Numbered from the stretch's first letter, positions 25,207 to 36,750 are shown. The stretch: 64,000 nucleotides of DNA from Lysobacter sp. CFH 32150 (GCF_022758295.1 NZ_JALDWJ010000008.1:1-64000), one strand, 5' to 3'. The notes: generated by a model not told the origin, from the letters alone. Translations and numbers: made by a program.

Positions 25207-27318
25207 ATGGCGCGCAAGGACGGCAGGGCCGTCGACCTCAACACCCAATCGCTCAGCAGCCTGCCAGGCGTCGGTCCGCGCGTGGCGGAAAAGCTTGCCG
25301 CGCGCGGCCTGCTGACGCTGCAGGACTTGTGGCTGCAACTGCCACGGCAGTACGAGGACCGCACCGCACTTACGCCGATCCGAGCGCTGCAGCCGGGCGT
25401 TGCAGCGCAGGTGGAAGGCACGGTGGAAGCGGTCGAACGCGGGTTCCGTTACCGGCCGTCCCTCAAAGTGGCGATCGGCGACGGTTCGCACGCGACCCTG
25501 GTGCTGCGTTTCTTCCATTTCCGCGCCGCGCAGGTCGCACAGTTCTCGCCAGGTGCGCGGGTGCGCTGCTATGGAACGCCGCGTGCGGGCGGGCATGGGC
25601 TGGAAATCGTGCATCCGAGTTACCGCGTCATCGAACACGAGAGCGCGCTCGGCGAACAACTCGATCCGGTGTATCCGGCAATCGAAGGCATCGGCCCGGC
25701 GTCACTGCGGCGGCTGATCGGGCTCGCACTCGACAAGTTGCCGGACGACGAGGCGCTGGAACTGTTGCCACGCGCCATGCGTGACAGCCTGCGCTTGCCA
25801 TCGCTGCGCGAAGCCCTGCTGACCGTGCATCGGCCGCCGCGCGATGCCGACGTCGCCGCGCTGCTCGCCGGCACGCATCCGGCGCAGCGTCGGCTGGTAC
25901 TGGAAGAGTTGCTCGCGCACCACCTCAGCCTGCGTCGCCAGCGCATCGCCTTGCAGCAGCATCGCGCGCCGGCACTGGCGGGGAAGGGCAGGTTGGCGGA
26001 ACGCTTGCGCGACGCACTGCCCTTCGCACTGACCCAGGCCCAGCATCGCGTGTTCGAACAGATCCGCCACGATCTCGCGCAGCCCCATCCGATGCTGCGC
26101 CTGGTGCAGGGCGATGTCGGCAGCGGCAAGACCGTGGTTGCGGCGATGGCCGCGATGCTCGCGGTCGAAGCCGGCAAGCAGGCCGCGCTGATGGCGCCGA
26201 CAGAGCTGCTCGCGGAACAGCATCTCAACAACCTGCGTGGCTGGCTGGAACCACTCGGCGTGCGCGTGGCGTGGCTGGCGGGCAAGGTCACCGGCAAGGC
26301 GCGCGCAGCCGTGCTGGCCGAAGTTGCATCCGGCGACGCGCAGATGGTGGTCGGCACGCACGCGCTGATGCAGGAAGGTGTTGCCTTCAATGACCTCGCG
26401 CTGGCCATCGTCGACGAACAGCACCGCTTCGGCGTACACCAGCGTCTCGCCTTGCGGGACAAGGGAGCGGGTGGCCGCGTCGGCGTCGATGCCGTCGTAC
26501 CGCACCAGCTGGTGATGACGGCGACGCCGATCCCGCGCACGCTGGCGATGGCCGCCTACGCCGATCTCGATGTCTCCGCGATCGACGAACTGCCGCCGGG
26601 GCGCACCCCGGTACAGACGGTCGCCCTCAGCGCCGAACGCCGGCCGGAGTTGATCGAACGTATCCGCGGCGCCTGCGCTGAAGGTCGGCAGGCGTACTGG
26701 GTGTGCACGTTGATCGACGACAGCGACGAAGTCGTCGCGCAGGCCGCGCAGAGCACGTTCGAGGCCTTGTCCGCGGCCCTGCCGGAACTGCGCGTCGGCC
26801 TCGTCCACGGCCGCATGAAGGCCATCGAGAAACAGGCGACGATGCGCGCGTTCAAGGACGGCACGCTGGATTTGCTGGTGGCGACCACGGTGATCGAGGT
26901 CGGCGTCGATGTCGCGAATGCGTCGCTGATGATCATCGAGAACGCCGAACGCCTCGGTCTGGCACAGTTGCACCAACTGCGGGGACGGGTCGGTCGTGGC
27001 AGCGCAGCCTCGAGTTGCGTGCTGCTGTACCAGTCGCCGTTGTCGCTGCTGGCGAAGCAGCGATTGGAAACCATGCGCCAGACCCACGATGGTTTCGTCA
27101 TCGCCGAAAAGGACCTCGAACTGCGCGGCCCCGGTGAATTGCTCGGTACCCGCCAGACTGGTCTCGCCACGTTCCGTGTCGCCGATCTCGCGCGCGATGC
27201 CGGCTTGCTGCCGCAAGTCCGCGAGCTCGCTGACCAGCTGCTGGCCGAATCCCCCGACATCGCCGACCGCATCGTCCAGCGCTGGGTCGGCGGAGCCGCG
27301 CGTTATGCCAGCGCATAA
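25207..27318 (+). CDS. recG: ATP-dependent DNA helicase RecG
   Basis: 703 residues (693 in E. coli). It regresses stalled replication forks and branch-migrates Holliday junctions. The N-terminal wedge domain (QSLSSLPGVGPRVAEKLAARG, then an OB fold about 60-135) binds the junction. The motor has Walker A GDVGSGKT (302-309), DEQH (403-406), TATPIPRTLAM, and the late motif QLHQLRGRVGRG. The start is only four bases from the end of the repeat element and has just a weak AGCAGG ribosome site, so the element may have replaced its original leader. Confidence 0.95.
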   Translation: MARKDGRAVDLNTQSLSSLPGVGPRVAEKLAARGLLTLQDLWLQLPRQYEDRTALTPIRALQPGVAAQVEGTVEAVERGFRYRPSLKVAIGDGSHATLVLRFFHFRAAQVAQFSPGARVRCYGTPRAGGHGLEIVHPSYRVIEHESALGEQLDPVYPAIEGIGPASLRRLIGLALDKLPDDEALELLPRAMRDSLRLPSLREALLTVHRPPRDADVAALLAGTHPAQRRLVLEELLAHHLSLRRQRIALQQHRAPALAGKGRLAERLRDALPFALTQAQHRVFEQIRHDLAQPHPMLRLVQGDVGSGKTVVAAMAAMLAVEAGKQAALMAPTELLAEQHLNNLRGWLEPLGVRVAWLAGKVTGKARAAVLAEVASGDAQMVVGTHALMQEGVAFNDLALAIVDEQHRFGVHQRLALRDKGAGGRVGVDAVVPHQLVMTATPIPRTLAMAAYADLDVSAIDELPPGRTPVQTVALSAERRPELIERIRGACAEGRQAYWVCTLIDDSDEVVAQAAQSTFEALSAALPELRVGLVHGRMKAIEKQATMRAFKDGTLDLLVATTVIEVGVDVANASLMIIENAERLGLAQLHQLRGRVGRGSAASSCVLLYQSPLSLLAKQRLETMRQTHDGFVIAEKDLELRGPGELLGTRQTGLATFRVADLARDAGLLPQVRELADQLLAESPDIADRIVQRWVGGAARYASA

Positions 27319-27326
27319 TTGAAACC

Positions 27327-28277
27327 ATGACCAGCAAAATCCCATTACTGATTGATACCGACCCCGGCGTCGACGATGCGCTCGCGCTGCTGATGGCATT
27401 CAACGATCCGCACCACGAAGTCGTCGGCCTGACCATCGCCGCCGGCAATGTCGGCCTTGAGCACACCGTGCGCAATGCGCTGAAGTTGTGCGAAGTCACC
27501 GGTAGCGATGCGCCAGTGTTCGCCGGTTGCGCAACGCCGCTGCTGCATCCGGCGCTTGATGCAGGTTTCGTGCATGGCCGCGATGGTTTCGGTGACGTCG
27601 GTTACGAACCCGCCGCACGCAGGGCCGAAACCGAGCATGCCGCGCTCGCGATCCTGCGTCTCTCGCACGTGCACGCCGGCAGGTTGCTACTGGTCGCGCT
27701 CGGACCGCTGACCAACCTCGCGCTGGCACTCAAGCTAGATCCGGCCTTGCCGCAGCGCATCGCCCGCTGCGTGGTGATGGGCGGCGCCGTCACCGGCCAC
27801 GGCAACATGACCGCCGCGGCCGAGTTCAATATTTATTTCGATCCCGAGGCAGCGCATGTCGTGTTCGATGCGTTCACGCCGGATAAGGGCGGCAAGATCG
27901 AACTGGTCGATTGGGAAGCGGTGATGCGGCATGGCTTTCGCCACGATGTCTTCGAGAGGTGGCTGGAGTCGGGTGGGGAACGAGCGCGGTTCTACGATGT
28001 GATCTCGCGGAAGACCCGGCAATGGGCCGGGGAGCGCCGTGGCGAGAACTGGCATTCGGCCGATGCGCTAGCGATGGCGCATGCGCTGGAGCCCGGGAGC
28101 ACGCAGGAGACCGTCGAGCGGCCGCTGGCCATCGAGCTGGCCGGCAGCCACAGCCGCGGCGCCACCGTGGTCGATTGGCGGCGCGAGGGTGGGCGGCCGG
28201 ACAACGCCACGATCCTGGTGCACTACGACCAGGCACGCTTCGAGGCCTTGCTCCAGGCCGCTTTGGCGGCCGGCTGA
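27327..28277 (+). CDS. Nucleoside hydrolase (IunH/RihA-like)
   Basis: 316 residues, cleaves the N-glycosidic bond of ribonucleosides for salvage. The calcium-binding motif [12 protein letters not shown] (8-19) carries D10, D12, D16 and D17. [26 protein letters not shown] holds the ribose contacts, and [12 protein letters not shown] supplies the last metal aspartate. Substrate preference cannot be read. It starts 8 bases after recG and may share its transcript. Confidence 0.93.
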   Translation: MTSKIPLLIDTDPGVDDALALLMAFNDPHHEVVGLTIAAGNVGLEHTVRNALKLCEVTGSDAPVFAGCATPLLHPALDAGFVHGRDGFGDVGYEPAARRAETEHAALAILRLSHVHAGRLLLVALGPLTNLALALKLDPALPQRIARCVVMGGAVTGHGNMTAAAEFNIYFDPEAAHVVFDAFTPDKGGKIELVDWEAVMRHGFRHDVFERWLESGGERARFYDVISRKTRQWAGERRGENWHSADALAMAHALEPGSTQETVERPLAIELAGSHSRGATVVDWRREGGRPDNATILVHYDQARFEALLQAALAAG

Positions 28278-28298
28278 ACACCCCGCCAGCCGCTTGGG

Positions 28299-28328
28299 TT
28301 GCGCCGAGGTCCGGGGACTGGCTAAAAT
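28299..28328 (+). promoter_or_regulatory. Probable rpmE2 promoter
   Basis: TTGCGC (28299-28304), an 18-bp spacer and TAAAAT (28323-28328). The -10 is good and the -35 weak. Confidence 0.5.
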
Positions 28329-28365
28329 GCCGCTCTTTCCCTGCACAGACCCGGTGGCAGCCATC

Positions 28366-28611
28366 ATGAAGGCCGGCATCCATCCCGAATACCGCGACGT
28401 CGTGTTCCAAGACGTGACGTCCGAATTCAAGATCCTCACCCGCTCCACCCTCTCCAGCAAGGAGACGGTGAAGTGGACCGACGGCAATGAATATCCGTTG
28501 ATCAAGGTCGAAATTTCCTCGGCCTCGCACCCGTTCTACACGGGTCAGAACAAGATCATGGATACCAGCGGCCGCGTCGACAAGTTCCGCAAGCGTTACG
28601 CGCAGAAGTGA
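28366..28611 (+). CDS. rpmE2: Ribosomal protein L31 type B
   Basis: 81 residues starting [19 protein letters not shown]. The protein contains no cysteine, so it is the zinc-free type B paralogue, which elsewhere replaces zinc-binding L31 under zinc limitation. The end [20 protein letters not shown] fits the family. The ATG at 28366 is used because the frame upstream runs through the nucleoside hydrolase. No Zur-like box is obvious in the short upstream region. Confidence 0.95.
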   Translation: MKAGIHPEYRDVVFQDVTSEFKILTRSTLSSKETVKWTDGNEYPLIKVEISSASHPFYTGQNKIMDTSGRVDKFRKRYAQK

Positions 28612-28670
28612 CGGTTTGACCGTGCCCGCATAGCGGGTGCGTTCTCCAGGTCCAACGCTTCAAGCATTCC

Positions 28671-28706
28671 AAGACAACGGCCGCCGCAAGGTGGCCGTTG
28701 TCTTTT
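28671..28706 (+). terminator. Rho-independent terminator after rpmE2
   Basis: A 12-bp perfect stem AAGACAACGGCC (28671-28682) with GGCCGTTGTCTT (28693-28704), followed by TT. Confidence 0.88.
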
Positions 28707-28893
28707 GTCGCGACGATTTCGAAGCGGCAATTTTGGAGCAGTAGCTCTAGCCGGAACGAGCATTGATCGTGGCCGCATCACCATGCGGCTGCGAATCCGT
28801 ATGCGATAATTTTGCGACGCGGCGCGCCCGCGGTTCCCTGTCATCCCTTCGGCCGCGGCCCTCCCTGCGGCATGCCGACATGAGGAGTGTTTC

Positions 28894-30195
28894 GTGTCCG
28901 ATAACAAGTCTCGCCTCGATCAGGTCACGCTGACCGCCGGCGACAAGACCGTCACCCTGCCGGTGCACCAGCCGACCCTTGGCGCTCCGTGCATCGATAT
29001 CGGCAAGCTGCCGAAGGAAACTGGCTGCTTCACCTACGACAACGGTTTCACCGCGACTGCCAGCTGCCGTTCGGCCATCACCTACATCGATGGCGACGCC
29101 GGTGTGTTGTTGTATCGCGGTTATCCGATCGAGCAGTTGGCGGAGAAGTCGAGCTTCCTCGAAGTCGCCTACCTGCTGATGAATGGCGAGTTGCCGACGG
29201 CTGGTGAATTCAGCAAGTTCGAGCACGAAGTCACGCATCACACGATGATGCATGAGGCCTTCCGCACCTTCCTGTACGGCTTCCGCCACGATGCGCACCC
29301 GATGGCGATGCTCGTCGGCATGCTCGGCTCGATGGCGAGCTTCTATCACAACGACCTGGATCTCGAAGACCCGGAACAGCGTCGTCTCTCGGCGATCCGC
29401 CTGCTCGCCAAGGTGCCGACGATCGCCGCGGCCTGCCACCGCTATTCGATCGGCTGGCCGATGCGCTACCCGAAGAACAGCCTCGAGTACACCACGCGCT
29501 TCCTGCACATGATGAAGGAAGTGCCGAGCGAACCGTTGGAGTTGAACCCGGTCGCCGCCAAGGCGATGGACCTGCTCTTCATTCTGCACGCCGACCACGA
29601 GCAGAACGCGTCGACTTCGACCGTGCGCTTGGTCGGTTCCACCGGCGCCAATCCTTACGTGAGCGTCGCTGCCGGCGTCGCCGCGCTCTGGGGACCGGCG
29701 CATGGCGGTGCCAACGAAGCCGTGCTGAAGATGCTTGCCGAGATCGGCCGCCCGGAGAACGTGCAGTCGGCGGTCGACAAGGCCAAGGACAAGGAATCGG
29801 GCTTCCGCCTGATGGGTTTCGGCCATCGCGTCTACAAGAACTTCGATCCGCGCGCCAAGATCATCCGTGAGATGTGCCACAAGGTGCTCAACGACCTCGG
29901 CGTCAACGATCCGCTGCTGGACGTGGCGATGAAGCTGGAAGAAGCGGCGCTGAAGGACGATTACTTCGTGCAGCGCAAGCTCTATCCAAACGTGGATTTC
30001 TACTCCGGCATCATCTACAAGGCGCTCGGCATCCCGGTCGAAATGTTCACGGTGATGTTCGCCATCGCCCGCACCGCTGGCTGGGTCGCGCATTGGCTGG
30101 AGCAGCAGAACGATCCTGAGAACAAGATCGGTCGCCCGCGGCAGATCTACACAGGTGCGGCGACTCGCGACTATGTCGGCATCGACAGGCGCTGA
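28894..30195 (+). CDS. gltA: Citrate synthase (type II)
   Basis: Condenses acetyl-CoA and oxaloacetate, first step of the TCA cycle. 433 residues from a GTG with a GAGGAG ribosome site at 28882-28887. The length fits the hexameric, NADH-sensitive type II enzymes. Catalytic regions are [16 protein letters not shown] and [18 protein letters not shown], with the catalytic aspartate in [22 protein letters not shown] box at 28805-28810 could be its -10, without a clear -35. A strong terminator follows. Confidence 0.97.
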   Translation: MSDNKSRLDQVTLTAGDKTVTLPVHQPTLGAPCIDIGKLPKETGCFTYDNGFTATASCRSAITYIDGDAGVLLYRGYPIEQLAEKSSFLEVAYLLMNGELPTAGEFSKFEHEVTHHTMMHEAFRTFLYGFRHDAHPMAMLVGMLGSMASFYHNDLDLEDPEQRRLSAIRLLAKVPTIAAACHRYSIGWPMRYPKNSLEYTTRFLHMMKEVPSEPLELNPVAAKAMDLLFILHADHEQNASTSTVRLVGSTGANPYVSVAAGVAALWGPAHGGANEAVLKMLAEIGRPENVQSAVDKAKDKESGFRLMGFGHRVYKNFDPRAKIIREMCHKVLNDLGVNDPLLDVAMKLEEAALKDDYFVQRKLYPNVDFYSGIIYKALGIPVEMFTVMFAIARTAGWVAHWLEQQNDPENKIGRPRQIYTGAATRDYVGIDRR

Positions 30196-30220
30196 TCGGG
30201 TGCAACGAGGCCAGCAAAAA

Positions 30221-30247
30221 AAAAGCCCCGCGACGCGGGGCTTTTTG
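30221..30247. terminator. Bidirectional terminator between gltA and the converging gene
   Basis: AAAAGCCCCGC / GCGGGGCTTTT, an 11-bp stem with GAC loop, flanked by an A run on the left and a T run on the right. It can stop gltA on the plus strand and the gene at 30257-30913 on the minus strand. Confidence 0.9.
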
Positions 30248-30256
30248 TTGGCATGG

Positions 30257-30913
30257 CTACAAAGGGATGGTGCCGTTTTCGTAACCGGCGATTTCTTCGT
30301 CAGCAAGCAGTTGCCGCAGTTGCGCTGCGGATGCGCGGCGCATCGGCTTCTCGTCGATCCCCGACAACGGAGCCTGGCGCAACGCGTCATGCGGCAAGAC
30401 GGTGAGGTCGAAGGTCAGGTCTTCGGCACTGAACAACCAAACCGGGAATTCGCCCATCCGTTCGCGGTCCAGCCGCACGCGGCGCGAGCGCGATTCGGCG
30501 GGAATGCCATGCTGCTCTAGATGCCGTGCTACAGCATCGGGGTCATCGCTGTAGAGATGCAACGCCACCGGGGTATGTTCATCTGCAGTGCCTTCCAGTA
30601 CCGGCCCGACCAGGCGCGAATCGAACGTTGCAAAGAAATCCAGCGCGCGCAGTGCGGCTTCGCGGCGCTGATGCAGCCCGCTGGCCTGTGCCTCGCCCCG
30701 GAACAGGCGTTGGTATTGGCGTAACGCGTCCTCGATCTCGCGATTGCGCGGCAAAGAGGCATCGTCATGGATGCCGAGCCGTTCGGCGGCCTTCAGCTTG
30801 GCGAGGTGGTAGTCGCGAATGCCGCCTTCGGCCATCAGCCGCGCGGCCTCGTGGGCGAGGCGGTGGCGGCGTTCGCGGGTACGGGTTTCGGCGTGCTGAC
30901 GGGCGCGGTGCAT
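30257..30913 (-). CDS. Uncharacterised protein, possibly nucleotidyltransferase-like
   Basis: 218 residues, cytosolic, arginine-rich N-terminus (MHRARQHAETRTRERRHRLA). I do not recognise it with confidence. A helical first part is followed by a strand-rich part: FFATFDSRLVGPVLEGTA, VALHLYSDDPDAVARHL, EFPVWLFSAEDLTFDLTVLP. The pattern of a G-G loop, then an acidic strand, then FDLTVLP is reminiscent of proteins with the nucleotidyltransferase fold, but the canonical GS and DxD motifs are not clear. It is downstream of mrcA on the same strand, 86 bases apart, and convergent with gltA. Codon use looks like its neighbours. Confidence 0.75.
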   Translation of the reverse strand: MHRARQHAETRTRERRHRLAHEAARLMAEGGIRDYHLAKLKAAERLGIHDDASLPRNREIEDALRQYQRLFRGEAQASGLHQRREAALRALDFFATFDSRLVGPVLEGTADEHTPVALHLYSDDPDAVARHLEQHGIPAESRSRRVRLDRERMGEFPVWLFSAEDLTFDLTVLPHDALRQAPLSGIDEKPMRRASAAQLRQLLADEEIAGYENGTIPL

Positions 30914-30999
30914 GTGGCGTCCTCCCGGTCGAAACCTGAGCCGACTCTACCGCAAGTTGCCGTCACGGGCGCGTGGCCGGCGATACGCCCGTGGCCGGA

Positions 31000-33492
31000 T
31001 CAGAAGATGTCGAACGCTTCCTCGCTCGGCACCGCGTCTTCCGGACCGTAATCGATGGTGCTTTCCATGCGCTCGAGATCTTCGGCCTTGACCCATTCGA
31101 CGATGCCGCCGCTGCCTTGCGGCAACAGCCGTCCGCCGGCGCCGACCGAGACTTCGACCATGCCTTCCGGCGGTTCGTTCGTCATCAACGGTCGGTCCTT
31201 CAGCGCGACGCGCATGTAGTCGATCCAGATCGGCAGGGCGGCCTTGCCACCGTATTCGCGGTAGCCGAGCGATTTGAAGTCGTCGCGGCCAACCCACACC
31301 GTGGTGACGATGCCGCCGCCGAAACCGGAGAACCAGGCATCGCGGTGATCGTTGGTGGAACCAGTCTTGCCGCCGACGTCCTCGCGCTCGAGCACCTTGG
31401 CCGCGGTGCCGGTGCCGCGCTGGACCACGTCGCGCATCATCGATACCAGCTGGTAGGCGACACGCTCGTCGATCGCACGCTCTGCCAGGACGGCATCCGC
31501 CGCAGGTTTGGCCGACTGGTTGGCCGTTGTCTTGTCCGCGGCCGGCTTGGCCTGCGCGCTGGGCGTGCCCGGGCCGAAGTCGAAGCCGTCGACAACATTC
31601 GAAGTGCGTTCGGCGCCCGCACGTTGCCCACAACTATGGCAGGCCGTGGCCGGCTTCTCCTTGAAGATGACCCGGCCGTTGCGATCCTTGACCTCGTCGA
31701 TGAACCATGGCGTGACCTTGAAACCGCCGTTGGCGAAGGCCGCGTAGCCGCGCGCCATCTGCAGCGGTGGCAGCGAAGCGGTGCCGAGGGACATCGACAG
31801 GTTCGGCGGAAGGCTGGCTTCGTCGAAGCCGAAATGACTGATGTATTTGCGTGCGTAATCGACGCCAATCGCATCAAGCAGGCGCACCGAAACCAGGTTG
31901 CGCGACTGCACCAGCGCTTCACGCAGGCGCATCGGCCCTGCGAAGTTGCCGGTGTCGTTCTGCGGCCGCCAGATATGGCCGCGACGATCCTTGAACACCA
32001 CGGGAGCGTCGAGCACGATCGACGCCGGGTTGAAGCCGCGCTCGAACGCGGCGGCGTACAGGAATGGCTTGAAGCTCGAACCAGGCTGGCGCCGCGCCTG
32101 GGTGGCGCGATTGAACTTGTTGCCGGCAAAGCTGAAACCTCCGCTCAGCGCACGCAGCGCGCCGGTTTCGACTTCCAGCGACACCAATGCCGATTGCGCG
32201 CGCGGCAACTGCTCGAGCGCATAAGACACGGGCGTTGGCTTGGCGCTTGCCGGGGCCTTTTCGTCGGTTTTCGGTTCCTGCTTGCGCACTCGCACCAGAT
32301 CGCCGCGCTTGAGCAACGCCGCTGGATTGCGTCCGGTCCATTCACTGGCGCGGGCATCGAGTTCGATTTCGCTGCCATCGGCGAGCAACACGGTGGCGGT
32401 GCCTTCGCCAGCACGGGTCACAAGCGCCGGCAGCAATCCGGCCTGGGCGGGGATGTTGCGCAGGTGCGCGCGCAGAGTCTCGGATGTGTCGTTGGCACCG
32501 AGCGCGATCTGCTTCTCCGCGCCATGCCAGCCATGGCGGTGGTCATAGGTGGCCATGCCGGTGCGGATCGCCTGGTCGGCCGCGGCCTGCAGGGCCGGAT
32601 CGATGGTGGTGGTGACGTGGTAGCCCTTGGTCAGCACGTCGCCCCCGAAGCGCGCGACCATTTCCTGTCGCACCATCTCGGCTACGTAGGGCGCATACAC
32701 CTCGACCGGGCGTTCGTGCGGCGTGGCGTGCATCGGCACGGCTTGCGCGGCGGCTTCCTCTGCCTTGCTGATGTAGCGCAGTTCGCGCATGCGTTGCAGC
32801 ACGTAGTCGCGGCGGATGCGGGCGCGTTCGGGATTGGTGATCGGATTGCCGCTGGAGGGGAATTTCGGGATCGAGGCGAGCGTCGCTGCTTCGTCGAGCG
32901 TGAGTTGGTCCAGCGACTTGCCGTAATAGAACTCCGCCGCCGCGCCGATACCGTAGGCGCGATTGCCGAAGAAGCTCTTGTTCAAATAGAGCTGGAAGAT
33001 TTCTTCCTTGCTGAGTTCCTGTTCCATCCGCATCGCCAGCAGCATCTCGGCGAGCTTGCGGGTGTAGCTGTACTCGGAGCTGAGGAAGAACTGTCGTGCC
33101 ACCTGCTGGGTGATGGTGGAACCGCCCGGCACGCGTTTGTTGTCGGTGGTGGCGATCAGCCACACCGCACGCGCCACGCCCTTGTAGTCGACGCCATGGT
33201 GCTTGTAGAAGCGCGCGTCCTCGATGGCGATGAAAGCATCCTTGACCTGCTTCGGCACCTTGGCGATGTCGACCGGATAGCGTCGGGTTTCGCCGAACAA
33301 CGCCATCAGGCGGCCGTCTTTCGCATAGACGTACAACGGCTCCTGCAATTCGACGTGGCGCAGGGTGTCGACATCGGGCAACTTGGGGGTGATCAGGAAG
33401 TAGAGCAGGCCCAGAGCAAGCACACCCAGGATGGCTACGCCGGCGAACGCGAGCAGCGTCCAGCGCAGCAGGTCACGAAAACGAGGCATCAA
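31000..33492 (-). CDS. mrcA: Penicillin-binding protein 1A
   Basis: Bifunctional peptidoglycan synthase, 830 residues. The membrane anchor is at about 9-33. The glycosyltransferase (GT51) has catalytic E91 in [12 protein letters not shown], then [14 protein letters not shown]. An OB-like insertion follows, then the transpeptidase with SSFK (S472), SRN (530-532) and KTGS (709-712). An Ala/Lys/Thr-rich insertion at about 613-667 includes CHSCG (C618, C621), which lies in the region where PBP1A proteins vary. It is divergent from pilM, a conserved arrangement in gammaproteobacteria. A TATACT box at 33531-33526 on the minus strand could be its -10. Confidence 0.96.
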   Translation of the reverse strand: MMPRFRDLLRWTLLAFAGVAILGVLALGLLYFLITPKLPDVDTLRHVELQEPLYVYAKDGRLMALFGETRRYPVDIAKVPKQVKDAFIAIEDARFYKHHGVDYKGVARAVWLIATTDNKRVPGGSTITQQVARQFFLSSEYSYTRKLAEMLLAMRMEQELSKEEIFQLYLNKSFFGNRAYGIGAAAEFYYGKSLDQLTLDEAATLASIPKFPSSGNPITNPERARIRRDYVLQRMRELRYISKAEEAAAQAVPMHATPHERPVEVYAPYVAEMVRQEMVARFGGDVLTKGYHVTTTIDPALQAAADQAIRTGMATYDHRHGWHGAEKQIALGANDTSETLRAHLRNIPAQAGLLPALVTRAGEGTATVLLADGSEIELDARASEWTGRNPAALLKRGDLVRVRKQEPKTDEKAPASAKPTPVSYALEQLPRAQSALVSLEVETGALRALSGGFSFAGNKFNRATQARRQPGSSFKPFLYAAAFERGFNPASIVLDAPVVFKDRRGHIWRPQNDTGNFAGPMRLREALVQSRNLVSVRLLDAIGVDYARKYISHFGFDEASLPPNLSMSLGTASLPPLQMARGYAAFANGGFKVTPWFIDEVKDRNGRVIFKEKPATACHSCGQRAGAERTSNVVDGFDFGPGTPSAQAKPAADKTTANQSAKPAADAVLAERAIDERVAYQLVSMMRDVVQRGTGTAAKVLEREDVGGKTGSTNDHRDAWFSGFGGGIVTTVWVGRDDFKSLGYREYGGKAALPIWIDYMRVALKDRPLMTNEPPEGMVEVSVGAGGRLLPQGSGGIVEWVKAEDLERMESTIDYGPEDAVPSEEAFDIF

Positions 33493-33647
33493 CGCAGGTT
33501 CCGATTGCGGGTGTCGTGGCCGCGGAGTATAGAGGAGGCAGGGGGAACGGCCCGGTGGTGTACGGACGACGTCCGGATTCGACTCTCGATGCCGTTAGCG
33601 AAGGGGAAGTAACAAAGGGGGAAGGCGTCACCCGAGGTGGGGGGTGG

Positions 33648-33676
33648 TTGCCAACTCGTGAAAAGTCCGTTATTTA
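33648..33676 (+). promoter_or_regulatory. Probable pilMNOPQ promoter
   Basis: TTGCCA (33648-33653), a 17-bp spacer and TATTTA (33671-33676). The -35 matches five of six bases. The 33493-33727 gap otherwise holds only the mrcA upstream region. Confidence 0.55.
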
Positions 33677-33703
33677 ATGCTCTAGGGCACGAAGTGCGCG
33701 TAA

Positions 33704-34785
<1,082 letters not shown>

Positions 34786-34786
<1 letters not shown>

Positions 34787-35511
34787 TGGCCAGGATCAAC
34801 CTACTTCCCTGGCGCGCCGAACGCCGCAAGCTTCGGCAGAAGGAGTTCCTGGTGATGGTCGGCCTGTCGGCCCTGGCCGCGGCAGTGCTCGCCTTCCTGA
34901 TCGTCGGCTATTTCAAGGCGCAGATCAGCGGCCAGAACGACCGCAACGCCTATATGCGGGATCAGATCACCGAGGTCGACAAGAAGATCAAGGAGATCGA
35001 GGAACTCGACAAGAAGAAAGCCAAGCTGCTGGCGCGCAAGGAAGTCATCGAGCAGTTGCAGGCCAACCGTTCGCAGATGGTGCACCTGTTCGATTCGCTG
35101 GTGCGCACCATTCCCGACGGCGTCACCCTGACCACGATCAAGCAGGAAGGCGACATGCTGACCTTGGTCGGCCGTTCGCAGTCGAACGCGCGAGTCAGTA
35201 CCTACATGCGCAACCTGGAAGGCTCGGGTTGGATGACCAACCCCGATCTGTCGGTGATCGAGGCAAAGGGTGAGAACAAGGGCCTGCCCTACGAGTTCAA
35301 CCTGAAGGTCAAGCTGGCCAATCCGAACGCGCCTAAGGACACAGATGGCGATGGCGTGCCTGATGCGCCGGCCGCACCTGTCGCACCTGCAGCTGCGCCG
35401 ACCACCACCCCGGCGCCGACCGCCACTCCGGGTGCACCAGCCACCACCCCGGCCGCGCCTGCCGCCCCGGCAACGACCACCGCACCCGCTGCCGCAGGAG
35501 GCGCGCCATGA
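34786..35511 (+). CDS. pilN: Type IV pilus assembly protein PilN
   Basis: 241 residues. The cytoplasmic tail ARINLLPWR (2-10) is the PilM-binding motif; one membrane helix spans about 23-43; a coiled coil (about 55-95) and ferredoxin-like periplasmic domain follow. Residues 185-193 (DTDGDGVPD) match the calcium-binding thrombospondin type 3 pattern, and the last 48 residues are an Ala/Pro/Thr-rich tail. This tail makes the protein about 40 residues longer than Pseudomonas PilN. Its stop overlaps the pilO start (ATGA). Confidence 0.94.
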
Positions 35512-36179
35512 GCCAGAAGAAGATGGCGCTGAGGGATCTCAGCTTCAACAACACTGCGATCTGGCCACAGCAATACAAGGTCGGCCTGTGCGTGCTGATC
35601 GGTGCCGTGATCATCGGACTGGTGTGGTACTTCATCGTGCAGGACCAGCGGACGGAACTGGCTACCCTGGAACGCCAGGAAGCCGACCTGCGCACCGAAT
35701 TCGAAACCAAGCAGGGCCGTGCGTCCAACCTCGAGCCACTGAAACAGCAACTGGCCCAGATGGAGCAGCAGTTGCAGCAGATGCTGCGGCAGCTGCCGAG
35801 CAAGACCGAGATGCCGGACCTGATCATCGACATCTCGCAGACGGCGCTGGCTACTGGCATCACCAACGAGTTGTTCCAGCCTGGCCCCGAGGCACCCAAG
35901 GAGTTCTACGCGGAGAAGCCGATCGACTTGCGGATGGTAGGTACCTATCACCAGTTCGGTGCCTTCGTCAGCGGTGTCGCTTCATTGCCGCGCGTGGTGA
36001 TCATGACCATGCACAACATCGTGCTGACGCCCAGGGGCGCGACGCCAGGCGCCAAGATCGGGCCGAACAGCATCCTCCAGCTGGCCGGTACGGTGAAGAC
36101 CTACCGCTACCTGGACGAAGAAGAGACTGCAGCTCAGCAACAAGCTGCTGCAACTCCGGCGCAGGGAGGAGGAACCTAA
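35508..36179 (+). CDS. pilO: Type IV pilus assembly protein PilO
   Basis: 223 residues. One membrane helix (about 26-45, VGLCVLIGAVIIGLVWYFIV) is followed by a Gln-rich coiled coil (LKQQLAQMEQQLQQMLRQL) and a periplasmic ferredoxin-like domain (GTYHQFGAFVSGVASLPRVV). It dimerises with PilN to link the inner membrane platform to the secretin. It ends with an acidic, Gln-rich tail. pilP begins 1 base after its stop. Confidence 0.95.
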   Translation: MSQKKMALRDLSFNNTAIWPQQYKVGLCVLIGAVIIGLVWYFIVQDQRTELATLERQEADLRTEFETKQGRASNLEPLKQQLAQMEQQLQQMLRQLPSKTEMPDLIIDISQTALATGITNELFQPGPEAPKEFYAEKPIDLRMVGTYHQFGAFVSGVASLPRVVIMTMHNIVLTPRGATPGAKIGPNSILQLAGTVKTYRYLDEEETAAQQQAAATPAQGGGT

Positions 36180-36180
36180 A

Positions 36181-36735
36181 ATGCGCATGCGCATGATGCA
36201 AACCACGCCCGCTGGTTCACGCACGCTGCTGTGGGCGGCACTTGTCGTCGCCCTTGCTGGCTGCGGTCGCGGTATTAGCAGTACGCCGGGTGAAGCACCC
36301 AATCTCGAGAAGTGGATCGCCGAGGTCAAAGCGCGTCCTGCGCCTCCGCTTGATCCGCTGCCGGTCATGCAGCAGTTCGAAACCTTCGAATATGCGGCAC
36401 AAGCCCTGCGGGATCCTTTCAGTGAGTTGTTCACAGACCAAAGCGGCGGTAGTGGTCCGCGCCCGGATCCGAGCCGTCCCAAGCAAACGCTGGAGCAATT
36501 CCCGCTCGACAGCCTCGACATGGTCGGCACGATCGGCCGAGGTGAAGGGCTGATTGCGTTGGTAATGGCGCCGGACAAGGTCACCTATCGGGTGCGTCCT
36601 GGCGTGTACATGGGGCAGAGCGACGGTCGCGTGACCGGCGTGTTCGAAGATCGGATCGAAATAGTAGAACTGGTGCCGGATGGCGCGGGTGGCTGGCTGG
36701 AGCGTCCCGCTTCGGTCGCACTCGAAGATCAATGA
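36181..36735 (+). CDS. pilP: Type IV pilus lipoprotein PilP
   Basis: 184 residues. The lipoprotein signal peptide ends in the lipobox LAGC (C27 region), so it is anchored in the inner membrane facing the periplasm. The conserved segment FEYAAQALRDPFSE and the C-terminal beta-domain (VGTIGRGEGLIALVMAPDKV, YRVRPGVYMGQSDGRV) bind the PilQ secretin. The start is ambiguous among several near ATG codons (MRMRMMQ); the first is given. Confidence 0.94.
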   Translation: MRMRMMQTTPAGSRTLLWAALVVALAGCGRGISSTPGEAPNLEKWIAEVKARPAPPLDPLPVMQQFETFEYAAQALRDPFSELFTDQSGGSGPRPDPSRPKQTLEQFPLDSLDMVGTIGRGEGLIALVMAPDKVTYRVRPGVYMGQSDGRVTGVFEDRIEIVELVPDGAGGWLERPASVALEDQ

Positions 36736-36750
36736 TTGGGGGATAGCACG

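Noticed and set aside
28747-30390. A 547-residue minus-strand frame opposite gltA
   Set aside because: Covers gltA and its terminator; no domain; a composition artefact.
30973-33612. An 879-residue open frame on the plus strand opposite mrcA
   Set aside because: Antisense shadow of the penicillin-binding protein gene; no recognisable motif and composition typical of such shadows.
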